Of a DNA stretch of 64,000 nt, positions 7,863 to 15,433 are shown piece by piece. The position numbers were made by a program, and so were the translations under genes. How positions within the stretch are numbered: the first letter of the stretch is position 1; each line of letters begins with the position of its first letter. Origin of the DNA: a virus. The DNA lies in IMG/VR virus record IMGVR_UViG_3300005096_000005, positions 1-64,000 of that record; one strand, given 5' to 3'. The notes under the pieces were generated by a model. The model ran no database searches and was not told where the DNA came from. It was given only the letters and a program-made list of their open reading frames with translations.

Positions 7863-9331
7863 GTAAACGACGCTCGATTACAGAGATATGTCAGGACGGA
7901 GACATAGAAGCACTGAAACTGGTGGTTATCCATCAGCTTCAGGGAGACTTCTTCCATCTGTCTCACTTTCTTGGTGTACACTCGTTCAGATTCAGCAATG
8001 ATATCGCAACAGCCTGTATCACCAAGGATAGAGACTGCTTGCTGAACCCTGAATTCATTATTAACAACGCGAATACACCTCAGAAGCTGACTATGGTAGT
8101 GTGTCACGAAGTTTATCACAAAGTCCTTAAACATATTGAGATCCCCTCCAACTATGTAGAGGATATTGCAATGGATGCTGTCATAAACGCTATGCTGTGT
8201 CAGGTTTTTCATGGTGGACGTTACTGGGCGTTCTTCAAGGACTATTACAGTCCCGATATCTTTCCAAACTTTATCCTCCGTCCGCATAGCAAGATGTCGA
8301 CAATGTCTTTTATGGACAAAAGGTATTACAGAGTTCTTTACTATAAGAAGGATGTAAACCATATTGATGAGGTGCATCATGACCCAAATGTTACAACGAA
8401 AAGAAACTGGGGCCTAACCTATGAGGACGTAGTAGATTGGCTATCCAGAATCAGTGAAGACCAGCTCGATGAAGCCCTCAAAAAGCTCGATGAACTGGAC
8501 GAGAGTAGTGGGGTCCCTCTGCCGGGTGGCAGCATTCTTATTGGAGACCATAAAGCTGGTAAGATCACAAGAACAGAAGAAGATGACATAGACGAGTTGT
8601 CTGATATCATTAAAGAGGCAGGCGAAAAAGTCAGGACTAAGTTCGCAGGCTCTGGTGAAACGCTCTTCGATGAGATGCTGGACCTCCTTGAGGCAAAGAA
8701 AAACTCGAAGTTGGCCGAAGCATTCGACAAAGCTCTGACGCAAAGTGTAACCAGTAAGGTAACAAGCACTATCCGGTCTGCCTTTCCTGATCTGCCTGAA
8801 CGGAGTGTGGTTCCGCTTGGCATAGGCCGCAAGGAAGTAGTAATGCTCGCGGCAGGATTCCTCCCGGTGTTCTGGAAGACTGTTGTCCCGGACATCAATA
8901 GTGGGGCAGTACATGTATATATAGACGTGTCGGGTTCCATGGGAGAATGGGTTAAGTGGTGCTATGAACTATGTCTCAGCCTTGCAGACTGGTTGCATGA
9001 ACCTGTCCACTTGTTCAGTAACAAGGTAGTGGACATATCGATACAACAGCTCAGGAGAGGAAAGGTGAGTACTACGTACGGCACTGACTTCGACTGTATT
9101 TGCGAGCATATGGTCGCAAACGACGTAAAGAAGACAGTCATCATAACTGACGGATATGCATCCATGTCCGCAGAGAACCAGAACATTCTAAAACAACAGG
9201 ACAGACACCTCTTCACAGCGTTCATTCCCAATCGCTGGGGTAGAAAGGTGGGAACAGATAATGCTCATGGGATTCTGAAAGAGATATCCTATAAGTACTG
9301 GGAGCTTACTGAAGAGGACAAGATTGTTTAA
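7859..9331 (+). CDS. VWA-domain protein with zincin-like HExxH motif (DUF2201-like)
   Basis: 490 residues. The N-terminal part has VVCHEVYHKVLKH near residue 83, an HExxH metallopeptidase signature. The C-terminal part has a von Willebrand A domain with MIDAS motif DVSGSMG near residue 357 and ITDGYAS later. This two-part layout matches the DUF2201 (putative metallopeptidase plus VWA-like) family, usually paired with a MoxR ATPase. The start overlaps the MoxR stop, so the two are translationally coupled. The substrate is unknown. Confidence 0.82.
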   Translation: MSKRRSITEICQDGDIEALKLVVIHQLQGDFFHLSHFLGVHSFRFSNDIATACITKDRDCLLNPEFIINNANTPQKLTMVVCHEVYHKVLKHIEIPSNYVEDIAMDAVINAMLCQVFHGGRYWAFFKDYYSPDIFPNFILRPHSKMSTMSFMDKRYYRVLYYKKDVNHIDEVHHDPNVTTKRNWGLTYEDVVDWLSRISEDQLDEALKKLDELDESSGVPLPGGSILIGDHKAGKITRTEEDDIDELSDIIKEAGEKVRTKFAGSGETLFDEMLDLLEAKKNSKLAEAFDKALTQSVTSKVTSTIRSAFPDLPERSVVPLGIGRKEVVMLAAGFLPVFWKTVVPDINSGAVHVYIDVSGSMGEWVKWCYELCLSLADWLHEPVHLFSNKVVDISIQQLRRGKVSTTYGTDFDCICEHMVANDVKKTVIITDGYASMSAENQNILKQQDRHLFTAFIPNRWGRKVGTDNAHGILKEISYKYWELTEEDKIV

Positions 9332-9351
9332 CATCCAGACGGAGGCGTAGT

Positions 9352-10689
9352 ATGATTCTAATCGATGGTATAACACCGATTCGGATAGTAGATGTACCAG
9401 GGTACAGGCTGAAAGCGGCGGTTACAAAGTCAATGGGGCAACCATTCCTGCTTGATCTAAGAGAAGTTATATCAAAGCGGATAACACCATTACAAGACGA
9501 CACTCAGGCCATAAGCAAGGCAGGGCTAAATGCTATCGAATCCGGTATAATGACCACTCTGACACCGGATAGTGACGAGGATGTATGTGTTGTGTGCTAT
9601 TATTATCCGGAGAATGATGACAGCGGGTTGCGCTCCTTGCTTATCGAACGGGCATGCCTTACTATAGGCCAGGGAATCGGTCAGCTCATTCACGGGTTCA
9701 ATGATCAGAGAAACTTTCTCTATGAATGTTTTCCGGAGCTGAGAGGAAAGATCCGAAGTGGTAGCAACCTACAGGGCGTAAACGCAGTGATTACAAGCCA
9801 GCAGAAGAAACTTGCTGTTCGGAAGTATCTGGCTACTCAAACAACAGAGATGCTGGCTTTGCAAGCAAAGATCGATTCAACCTCTCTCATCGCAGTAAGC
9901 AATGACTTTATAGAGGACAAAGTCGGTGTGGACTCTGAATTCCCATTGCTCAGGCCGGTTACTCTAATGGCATCGAACCAGAAGCCACTGTGTACTGGAT
10001 ATGTTGGCAGTCTCCAGGAACAGTCCTTCACTCATGTTGGCAACGTCCGTGTGTACTTTCCGGACCAGGCGTCCGAATACTATATCTGCATTATAGACAC
10101 TGGAGATGGCGCAGACGGCGGGGGTAGGTTCGACACGAGGGTTATCGAAAGTGTTGAAGAGGTAGAAGATGTCGTAAGGGAGTCTCATGGCGATGTTAAA
10201 CTCTATGCAAATGAGAACGTAAACGATATCGAGAGCCACTACCAGATGCCATCTTTTACAACGACTGTAGGCCGTGCTCAATGCAACTTCATTAAGTCCA
10301 GCAGCACTATTGTGGAAATGAAGGAGGTATGCAAAAGCCTCGGAATCGCCGGATACAGTGGGAAGGATAGAGATCAGCTCACTGAGATGATCGCAGAATT
10401 CCTTACTGTAAACTATGAGAACGAACAGACGCTTTATGGGAACTACATGACCAGGAAGGTATTCGTACGCAACGATGAGGGAAATGTTCCTGATATTGTT
10501 GGAAGAATAAGTGCCGATAGTGTGTATCTGGCAGACCGCGAGTGTATTATTCCAGAGGTCAAGTTGAACACGTGCTATGAGGTAGTAGACATCTTGAATC
10601 CATACGAGGCTGGCTTTCAATATGTGAGTGATGATTATGAGGAGGATTCCAGAAGACTTCGGGAGGCAAACAGACGTGCAACAGCATAA
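9352..10689 (+). CDS. Hypothetical protein following the MoxR/VWA pair
   Basis: 445 residues, preceded by GGAGG. No catalytic motif recognised. A short helical segment near residue 325 (VCKSLGIAGYSGKDRDQLTE) resembles a SAP-type helix-turn-helix, which might bind DNA. It directly follows the MoxR/VWA pair, spaced by 20 bases, so it may be a third member of that unit. Confidence 0.6.
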   Translation: MILIDGITPIRIVDVPGYRLKAAVTKSMGQPFLLDLREVISKRITPLQDDTQAISKAGLNAIESGIMTTLTPDSDEDVCVVCYYYPENDDSGLRSLLIERACLTIGQGIGQLIHGFNDQRNFLYECFPELRGKIRSGSNLQGVNAVITSQQKKLAVRKYLATQTTEMLALQAKIDSTSLIAVSNDFIEDKVGVDSEFPLLRPVTLMASNQKPLCTGYVGSLQEQSFTHVGNVRVYFPDQASEYYICIIDTGDGADGGGRFDTRVIESVEEVEDVVRESHGDVKLYANENVNDIESHYQMPSFTTTVGRAQCNFIKSSSTIVEMKEVCKSLGIAGYSGKDRDQLTEMIAEFLTVNYENEQTLYGNYMTRKVFVRNDEGNVPDIVGRISADSVYLADRECIIPEVKLNTCYEVVDILNPYEAGFQYVSDDYEEDSRRLREANRRATA

Positions 10690-10978
10690 CCTGATAAGGG
10701 CATTATTCGAGCTGGATGGGATAGATATTCCTGATTACATTGAAGGTCTTGGACAAGAAGATCGCCGGCACCTCTACCATATTGCTGTACAACAGGTTAT
10801 AATGGAGGTCCTGGTGTCTGCTGGTGTCACAACTCCACAGGGTTTATCCATGCAAATAGAATCAAAATTGATGGCTATTGCTACGGACCCGGAACTACTG
10901 GAAGAGGCACTGGCATCGACACTTATTATGCCTTATGAGGAGGACAACAATGGCGAAGAAACAAGTAGCCGAAAGTGA
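10676..10978 (+). CDS. Hypothetical helical protein
   Basis: About 100 residues from a GTG at 10676, chosen because GGGAGG lies about 9 nt upstream and the start overlaps the previous stop, a common pattern here. An upstream GTG at 10628 is possible but would overlap more deeply. Mostly helical, ending in an acidic tail. The RecA gene begins inside its 3' end. Confidence 0.5.
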   Translation: MQQHNLIRALFELDGIDIPDYIEGLGQEDRRHLYHIAVQQVIMEVLVSAGVTTPQGLSMQIESKLMAIATDPELLEEALASTLIMPYEEDNNGEETSSRK

Positions 10979-12332
10979 AACATCTGAGGTATCACAGGGC
11001 TCTGAGAATGCAAAGGAGTCTATCCTGATTGACAAGTACTCACCATCTGGATGTGAAACAGTTCGATCGATGCTACATCTGTCAACAGATCCTGGGTCAC
11101 CAGATGAGAAGACAGTAGTCCCTTCGGATAGTCCATCGGAAGCATCTCAAGAAGATGACAAAGTAAACGAGCCGACCAAGAAGAAAGCTCCTGCCAAAAA
11201 GAAGAAAGCTAAGAAGGCTAAGAAGACCAAGAAGAAGAAGGAACTCTCCAAGTCGGATAAGCTTCGCAAAGCTCTGATAAAAGAGCATGGCGCGGAGATT
11301 CTTATCAAGCCTGAAGAATATGATAAGGGAGCGATTCCAACAGGCAGTAGAATGCTGGACCTCTCGCTGGGAGAGCAGAGGGGATGGCCGAGAGGTCGTG
11401 TTGCTGAAGTCTATGGTCTCGAGCAGACAGCGAAAACAACCCTATGCCTGCATACAATGAAAGAAGCACAGGCTATGGACCTCGACATTGCGTTTGTCGA
11501 CCTGGAGAAGTTCGATCCGCCGTATGCCAGCAACATCGGAGTGGATGTGGATAAACTCTTCATCTTACGACCCAATGAGAGTTCGCAGATACTGGACACT
11601 GTTATCACTGCCGTACGGAATGGGGCCGACCTGGTCATCGTTGATTCTGTTGCAGCTCTGGCGCCCAAGAAAGAAAAGGAACAGAGCATCGAGAAAGACA
11701 CAGTGGGTATCGTAGCCAAGCAGATGAATAAAGCGCTCAGGAATCTTCTGGACATTACATTCGAAAAGTCTGCCGTCGTTCTCTTCATCAACCAGCTCCG
11801 ATCGGACATCGGCCTGTTTAGTGCAGGTTATGTAACCACAGGTGGACTGGGTCTGCGAGCATTCGGAAGTACCAGGATAGCAATGAAGCGGGCTCTGGCC
11901 ATTCGGGAGAAGAGAGAAGTAATATATGATGAACTCATGGATGAAAATGTCACCAAGATTACTCGCCGGAAAACAGACGCAACGAACTGGTATAAGATGC
12001 CTGAAGTTGGCAGCGGCGTCAAAGCCCATGTGTTCAAAAACAAAGTAGGCGTCCCAAAGAAAGTAGTTGAGCTGGACGTTCTGTTTGGAGTCGGCATCGA
12101 CCAGGAACTGGATACGTTTAAGCTCGGTGTCCACTTTGGAATAATCAAGACTGCAGGCTCCTGGTTCGGGTATCCCGGAGTAGAAGTCCAGGACGGCAAG
12201 GGTAAGACTACTATGCTGAAACTCCAGGACCAGTTCGATATGGTCGACTCCATTATCGAATATGGTAAATGGGATGAGTTCAAAAGGGAGGTAGACGAGG
12301 CATGGATGAACACTGGCACGGCCCGCCTGTAA
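10950..12332 (+). CDS. RecA-like recombinase with long N-terminal extension
   Basis: 460 residues. The RecA core starts near residue 105: GSRMLDLSLG, then a Walker A GLEQTAKTT (residues 155-163), Walker B DLVIVDSVAAL, and FINQLRSDIG corresponding to RecA motif L2. The canonical RecA Walker A is GPESSGKTT; here the Gly before Lys is Ala. About 100 extra residues precede the core: a segment with VRSMLHL (shared with the next gene's protein), then a Lys-rich tract near residues 78-98. It catalyses strand exchange in recombination. ATG chosen for the GAGGAGG site. Confidence 0.9.
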   Translation: MAKKQVAESETSEVSQGSENAKESILIDKYSPSGCETVRSMLHLSTDPGSPDEKTVVPSDSPSEASQEDDKVNEPTKKKAPAKKKKAKKAKKTKKKKELSKSDKLRKALIKEHGAEILIKPEEYDKGAIPTGSRMLDLSLGEQRGWPRGRVAEVYGLEQTAKTTLCLHTMKEAQAMDLDIAFVDLEKFDPPYASNIGVDVDKLFILRPNESSQILDTVITAVRNGADLVIVDSVAALAPKKEKEQSIEKDTVGIVAKQMNKALRNLLDITFEKSAVVLFINQLRSDIGLFSAGYVTTGGLGLRAFGSTRIAMKRALAIREKREVIYDELMDENVTKITRRKTDATNWYKMPEVGSGVKAHVFKNKVGVPKKVVELDVLFGVGIDQELDTFKLGVHFGIIKTAGSWFGYPGVEVQDGKGKTTMLKLQDQFDMVDSIIEYGKWDEFKREVDEAWMNTGTARL

Positions 12333-12736
12333 TAGAGAAACACTACCCATTTGAATGTTCAGCAGTACGGGCAATGCTGCATCTTGCAGAGAATGCCGGA
12401 CCGTTTGATGGGAATGAGACGATGGCGATTCTGCGCCGTTCACTGATAGATCTCGTACATAATACGCTTCCGACTCACTGTTATGAAACTGGATGCGGAC
12501 TGCGAGATCTGAAGGACCCTCAAGCTTACGCAGACACTATCCAACAGACTGGAGAGATAAAGCCGAGACTGATCTTTGATCATGGCAATCCAAACTCCAG
12601 TGTTATGTTTGTTGGAGAAGGCCCCGGCATTGGAGAGCGTAACACTTACATCCCATTGGTCGGTGCACCCGAGGTTCAACAGAGCAGATGCGTGGAGTGT
12701 ACAAACTTTGAGACCTGCTTCAGGAACATACTATGA
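12302..12736 (+). CDS. Uracil-DNA glycosylase (family 4-like), N-terminal half
   Basis: 144 residues. Residues 88-115 hold the family 4 uracil-DNA glycosylase first motif, SSVMFVGEGPGIGE followed by IPLVG, and the tail has CVECTNFETC, likely iron-sulphur cysteines. The protein stops there; the rest of the fold (NAGDIFDRLL, CRPSQNR, HPAYVLR) is encoded from about 13626. The N-terminal segment EKHYPFECSAVRAMLHL repeats a module at the RecA N-terminus. Either this is a two-piece enzyme or the gene is interrupted. Overlaps the RecA stop. Confidence 0.75.
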   Translation: MDEHWHGPPVIEKHYPFECSAVRAMLHLAENAGPFDGNETMAILRRSLIDLVHNTLPTHCYETGCGLRDLKDPQAYADTIQQTGEIKPRLIFDHGNPNSSVMFVGEGPGIGERNTYIPLVGAPEVQQSRCVECTNFETCFRNIL

Positions 12737-13338
12737 AGAACAAAACGAACGTAGCGATGGCTGGCCTGCTGGGCTGGCCCGGAAAGATGTCTGCCAGAGA
12801 CAAAGGGATTTGTTATATGTCCCTGATGTATTCTCCATATGGTGATGTTGTCCTTCAGATAGCTGAACCTCTTGCTGTAGAACGCAGAGAAGCCAAAGGC
12901 TTTGCACCTCCAAAGGGTGTGAAAATGGTAGCAAACTTCCGTATTGACTTTCTGCAGAAGAATAAAGCTTACGGATGGTTCATGGATGAGAAGGACGGAC
13001 AGGAGATTGTAGTTCCCTGGCAGGAAGACTACTTCGGACACAATGTGAAGCTGCCAAAAACGGAGGATGGCCAGGTATATATTCCTCCGGAGATTGTGCA
13101 GCGCGCTCACGGTGTCCTGGAGGACTGGATAGAACTGGGGGGCAAGTTCCTGCCAGGTCATCTGAAAGAAGAAACACATTCGCTTGATTACAGGCGAATG
13201 AAAACCTATATTATGAGTCTTGGGAGGGCGTATGCCATCAATAAAGGGGGAGCAGCAGTTAAGAAGATTGATCGACGATCTTATGAGCAGGAGTCCTCAC
13301 GGCCTGATGACGAAGCCCTCGCTCAAGAAGATGGTTAG
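12733..13338 (+). CDS. Hypothetical protein inserted between glycosylase halves
   Basis: 201 residues; the ATG overlaps the previous TGA. N-terminal AGLLGWPGKMSARDKGICYM and a central WFMDEKDGQEIVVPWQEDYF suggest an ordinary folded protein, no family recognised and no endonuclease motif seen. It ends in TAG after an unusually long overlap (107 bases) with the next gene. It is one of two genes separating the glycosylase halves. Confidence 0.6.
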   Translation: MKNKTNVAMAGLLGWPGKMSARDKGICYMSLMYSPYGDVVLQIAEPLAVERREAKGFAPPKGVKMVANFRIDFLQKNKAYGWFMDEKDGQEIVVPWQEDYFGHNVKLPKTEDGQVYIPPEIVQRAHGVLEDWIELGGKFLPGHLKEETHSLDYRRMKTYIMSLGRAYAINKGGAAVKKIDRRSYEQESSRPDDEALAQEDG

Positions 13339-13630
13339 ACATTACATGCCACACCTTAGAGCAATTCCGTACAAGAATATGCTCAAGAAGAGAATCATTA
13401 TCAGTCTGGGCAAGGCAGTTGATGTAGAGTCCGGACAGAGAACAGAGCTCTTCACAAATGTGGAATGCGAAAAGGCGGCCAGGGCATGGTTAAACCACCA
13501 GGCACAGAACCTTAACCGTGACCAGGCTATTGAAGAAAGAAAGAAGGCACACTCGCATGTTCTTACAACCGACAACGTGTTGTCCTCACTTTACAAGAGC
13601 AACAGAGAGTCAGATACAGAAGAATCATGA
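13232..13630 (+). CDS. Hypothetical basic protein inserted between glycosylase halves
   Basis: 132 residues from ATG 13232, which has a GGGAGG ribosome-binding site. Basic and helical (QQLRRLIDDLM, SLKKMVRHYMPHL). No recognised domain. The first third overlaps the previous gene in another frame. Its TGA lies beside the point where glycosylase similarity resumes. Confidence 0.55.
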   Translation: MPSIKGEQQLRRLIDDLMSRSPHGLMTKPSLKKMVRHYMPHLRAIPYKNMLKKRIIISLGKAVDVESGQRTELFTNVECEKAARAWLNHQAQNLNRDQAIEERKKAHSHVLTTDNVLSSLYKSNRESDTEES

Positions 13631-14108
13631 ACATCTGGCCCGTCAGGGCCTCGGTAACGCCGGAGACATATTCGATCGTCTGCTCAGTGCAGTTGGACTG
13701 GACAGGAATGAGGACTGTTTCATTACCAACATTACTCACTGTCGGCCAAGCCAGAACAGAACACCGACGATTAAAGAAACAACCAACTGCAGTTATGTCT
13801 TGATGTCAGAGATACAACTCATAAAGCCCAGTGTTATCTTCACTCTTGGCGGAGTTGCATCGTCATTCCTGTTAGGTAAACCCAAGGTGTATATGAAAAC
13901 TGACAACGGCAAACTGCTCAGAAACCAGCGTATCAGTGTTCTAACAGGAAAAGACACTCTAATCGTTCCGGTAGTTCACCCAGCCTATGTACTGAGAGCA
14001 AAAGATGAGCCGGAAAAGATGAGAGAAGGAAAAAGAATGATGGGTGATGCGGTAAGGGGAGGACTTCGTGCAATCAACCATCCAAAGCTGAAGGAGCGTG
14101 CACAATGA
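13626..14108 (+). CDS. Uracil-DNA glycosylase (family 4-like), C-terminal half without a start codon
   Basis: From about 13650 the frame encodes the second part of a family 4 uracil-DNA glycosylase: GNAGDIFDRLLSAVGLDR, then ITHCRPSQNR with a second cysteine near ETTNC (iron-sulphur ligands in the family), and HPAYVLR, the catalytic-loop motif. No ATG, GTG or TTG stands at a sensible place; the ATG at 13627 is one base out of frame and the only in-frame ATG (13518) lies deep in the previous gene. The coordinates give the homologous region, not a proven start. It completes the half encoded at 12302-12736. Confidence 0.7.
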   Translation, partial: HEHLARQGLGNAGDIFDRLLSAVGLDRNEDCFITNITHCRPSQNRTPTIKETTNCSYVLMSEIQLIKPSVIFTLGGVASSFLLGKPKVYMKTDNGKLLRNQRISVLTGKDTLIVPVVHPAYVLRAKDEPEKMREGKRMMGDAVRGGLRAINHPKLKERAQ

Positions 14109-14527
14109 TAAAGAAAGTCGTCATGGCAGAAGGAAACGATAGCCAGGGGTTCACCTGGACTCGCCAGACCATTCAATCCTGCTGCAATAGGAACCTGGAT
14201 ACAGATCCTATAGACGTTAAACATCCCGCGGGAGATATCAATGATTTCGGGCAGCACATCACGGTAGGCCATGTAAGAATGCTCGAAAACAGGAACACAT
14301 ATATCATTGCTCATATTGAGATGATAGATCCAACGCCAGCGGGTTGTCCTGACATCACGTCAATTATGGAGCATGTAGTATTCAGAGCGATGCTCGACAG
14401 AGCGAACGTGGACCATAGAAAAGTCATTGGGAGTGCCCGTATCGCCTGCATCTTCGTTATACCGAAGGTGGCTGACGCACAATGTCAGTGCCGTATTCAC
14501 GATGACGCCCTAAAGGCACAGAAGTAG
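14105..14527 (+). CDS. Hypothetical protein
   Basis: 140 residues with an ATG overlapping the glycosylase stop and GGAG upstream. It has several Cys and His (RIACIFV, DAQCQCRIHDD) but no clear zinc pattern. It ends the operon with a TAG stop; a strong promoter follows. Confidence 0.55.
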   Translation: MIKKVVMAEGNDSQGFTWTRQTIQSCCNRNLDTDPIDVKHPAGDINDFGQHITVGHVRMLENRNTYIIAHIEMIDPTPAGCPDITSIMEHVVFRAMLDRANVDHRKVIGSARIACIFVIPKVADAQCQCRIHDDALKAQK

Positions 14528-14577
14528 ACTTTTTTGCCGGGCAGATAACCTACCAGAAAAACTTTTTGCTCAGGGGG

Positions 14578-14605
14578 TTGACAGTTGCAACCCTCTGTGT
14601 ATAAT
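14578..14605 (+). promoter_or_regulatory. Sigma70-type promoter for the RNA array
   Basis: A perfect -35 TTGACA (14578-14583) and -10 TATAAT (14600-14605) separated by 16 bases. Transcription should start near 14612 and run through the small gene at 14656 into the RNA region. The inverted repeat GGGTTG/CAACCC (14575-14580 and 14588-14593) overlaps the -35 element and could be an operator. Confidence 0.9.
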
Positions 14606-14655
14606 AATATGCAGATAGCCGATCAGGCGTGCATAGAAAAGAGAGGTGAAGCACA

Positions 14656-14856
14656 ATGTCAGGAACAAGAATAATTGTAAGAATGGAGCGGGAAACCAAA
14701 GAGCTCACTGTGAATCTCCCAACGGACTTCACTGACGAGGGTCTCAGGGAGATCATCGCCTCGGAACTTAATTGCGACACCGGTCGGCTGCAGCCTCTTA
14801 TCATCGAGCGAACACCGAATGGTATCACTCTTCGCGAGGAGGCACCGTTCGGATAA
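14656..14856 (+). CDS. Hypothetical small protein, first gene after the strong promoter
   Basis: 66 residues preceded by GAGGTGA. NLPTDFTDEGLREIIASEL suggests a small alpha/beta fold. It is the only protein gene between the strong promoter and 16,776, so it may be a leader gene of the RNA operon. No family recognised. Confidence 0.55.
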   Translation: MSGTRIIVRMERETKELTVNLPTDFTDEGLREIIASELNCDTGRLQPLIIERTPNGITLREEAPFG

Positions 14857-14863
14857 GCATAAC

Positions 14864-14943
14864 GGGTTGGCGCAGGGCGGCGCGAGTTTTCAGGGAAACC
14901 AGGGACACCTGAAGACTATCCGGGATCACGACCCGGGCAACCC
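14864..14943 (+). ncRNA. Cloverleaf-like RNA that is not a standard tRNA
   Basis: Closing helix GGGTTG/CAACCC; D-arm-like hairpin GCGC-AGGGCG-GCGC (14870-14883); a long hairpin AGTTTTCAGG/CCTGAAGACT (14885-14917) in the anticodon-arm position with a 13-nt loop; and a T-arm-like hairpin CCGGG/CCCGG (14920-14936) with a seven-base loop ATCACGA. The layout is that of a tRNA, but the T-loop lacks TTCRA and the anticodon arm is doubled in length. A tRNA-mimicking Y-RNA-like molecule is an attractive reading, given the TROVE protein at 23030. This is inference from folding by eye. Confidence 0.5.
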
Positions 14944-14949
14944 ACTTTC

Positions 14950-14978
14950 TGTCGCACACACGCAGTAAGCGTACAAAC
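14950..14978 (+). other. 3' half of the tRNA-intron element (before tRNA at 14980)
   Basis: Contains TGTCGCAC, joint ACACG, CAGTAAGC and the invariant UACAAAC, ending one base before the tRNA starts. TGTCGCAC can pair over 8 bp (one G-U) with GTGCGGCA at 15097-15104, and AGTAAGC over 7 bp with GCTTACT at 15083-15089. The two halves of the element therefore surround the tRNA in reversed order. Confidence 0.7.
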
Positions 14979-14979
14979 A

Positions 14980-15055
14980 TTGGAGTTAGCTCAAGTGGTT
15001 GAGCATCAGCCTATTAAGCTGAAGGTTGCTGGTTCGAGCCCAGCACCCCAAACCA
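14980..15055 (+). tRNA. tRNA-Asn-like, anticodon AUU, flanked by intron halves, encodes CCA
   Basis: Acceptor TTGGAGT/ACCCCAA (one A-C mismatch), D-arm GCTC/GAGC, anticodon stem TCAGC/GCTGA, loop CTATTAA (anticodon AUU, codon AAU), T-loop TTCGAGC. The 3' end reads A-CCA, so CCA is encoded; most tRNAs here do not encode it. A34 in an Asn anticodon is unusual, and a normal tRNA-Asn(GUU) exists at 18893. The gene lies between a 3' and a 5' half of the shared intron element. Confidence 0.8.
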
Positions 15056-15082
15056 GTCCCGGGGGACATAAAACACCCATCC

Positions 15083-15104
15083 GCTTACTACACCAGGTGC
15101 GGCA
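15083..15104 (+). other. 5' half of the tRNA-intron element (after tRNA at 14980)
   Basis: GCTTACT, then ACACCAG, then GTGCGGCA. These correspond to the first helix strand, the ACC linker and the hairpin 5' strand seen in the intact inserts. Their partners lie upstream at 14950-14970. It runs directly into the next tRNA at 15110, sharing the 10-base direct repeat GCACACACGC with the upstream half. Confidence 0.65.
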
Positions 15105-15109
15105 CACAC

Positions 15110-15262
15110 GCCCGCGTAGCTCAGCTGGCTAGAGCACCTCATAGTTTTCTTAGCTTTGAGCACCAGGTACGGTAAATCTCCGGAGACATCGTACATACGC
15201 CCCAGGCTTACAAACTTACCCTTAGGAGGGGGCGGTCGCAGGTTCGAATCCTGTCGCGGGCA
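15110..15262 (+). tRNA. Interrupted tRNA, anticodon UAG (reads CUA)
   Basis: Exons 15110 to about 15139 and about 15220 to 15262. Acceptor GCCCGCG/CGCGGGC, D-arm GCTC/GAGC, anticodon stem CCTCC/GGGGG after joining, loop CTTAGGA (anticodon UAG), T-arm GCAGG/CCTGT with TTCGAAT. The roughly 80-nt insert falls within the 5' strand of the anticodon stem, so no tRNA can form without its removal. By anticodon it would be Leu, but the variable loop is only 5 nt, unlike tRNA-Leu. Exact splice sites are ambiguous by a few bases. Confidence 0.8.
15152..15215 (+). other. tRNA-intron element in the UAG tRNA
   Basis: AGCTT (15152-15156) pairs with AGGCT (15204-15208, one G-U); CACCAG linker; hairpin GTACGGT/ATCGTAC (15167-15194); joint ATACG; then UACAAAC (15209-15215). 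Its hairpin loop holds TCTCCGGAGACATCGTA, nearly identical to the insert at 15703, so these two copies are recently related. Confidence 0.8.
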
Positions 15263-15270
15263 CTTAACAT

Positions 15271-15344
15271 TGCGAGGTAGAGCAGCAGGTCAGCTCGGAT
15301 GTCTCATAAGCATCAGGTCACGGGTTCGAATCCCGTCCTCGCAA
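15271..15344 (+). tRNA. tRNA-Met (CAU)
   Basis: Uninterrupted. Acceptor TGCGAGG/CCTCGCA, D-arm GAGC/GCTC, anticodon stem GATGT/GCATC, loop CTCATAA, T-arm ACGGG/CCCGT with TTCGAAT. Anticodon CAU; initiator, elongator or Ile2 identity cannot be decided by eye. Confidence 0.92.
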
Positions 15345-15433
15345 TAGAAACATCGGCAGTTAAAGGGAGGAAGAAAAGACCCGGAGACTGTGAACCTTGA
15401 TAAGTATATACCAGTCCAGTAATTGCTTTTTAT

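Noticed and set aside
12737-13625. Homing endonuclease or intein in the split glycosylase
   Set aside because: Neither inserted protein shows HNH, GIY-YIG or LAGLIDADG motifs, and no intein ends were seen.
15140-15219. Inserts as group I introns
   Set aside because: They are 52-80 nt and no P3-P8 core or conserved group I segments were seen; group I introns are much longer.
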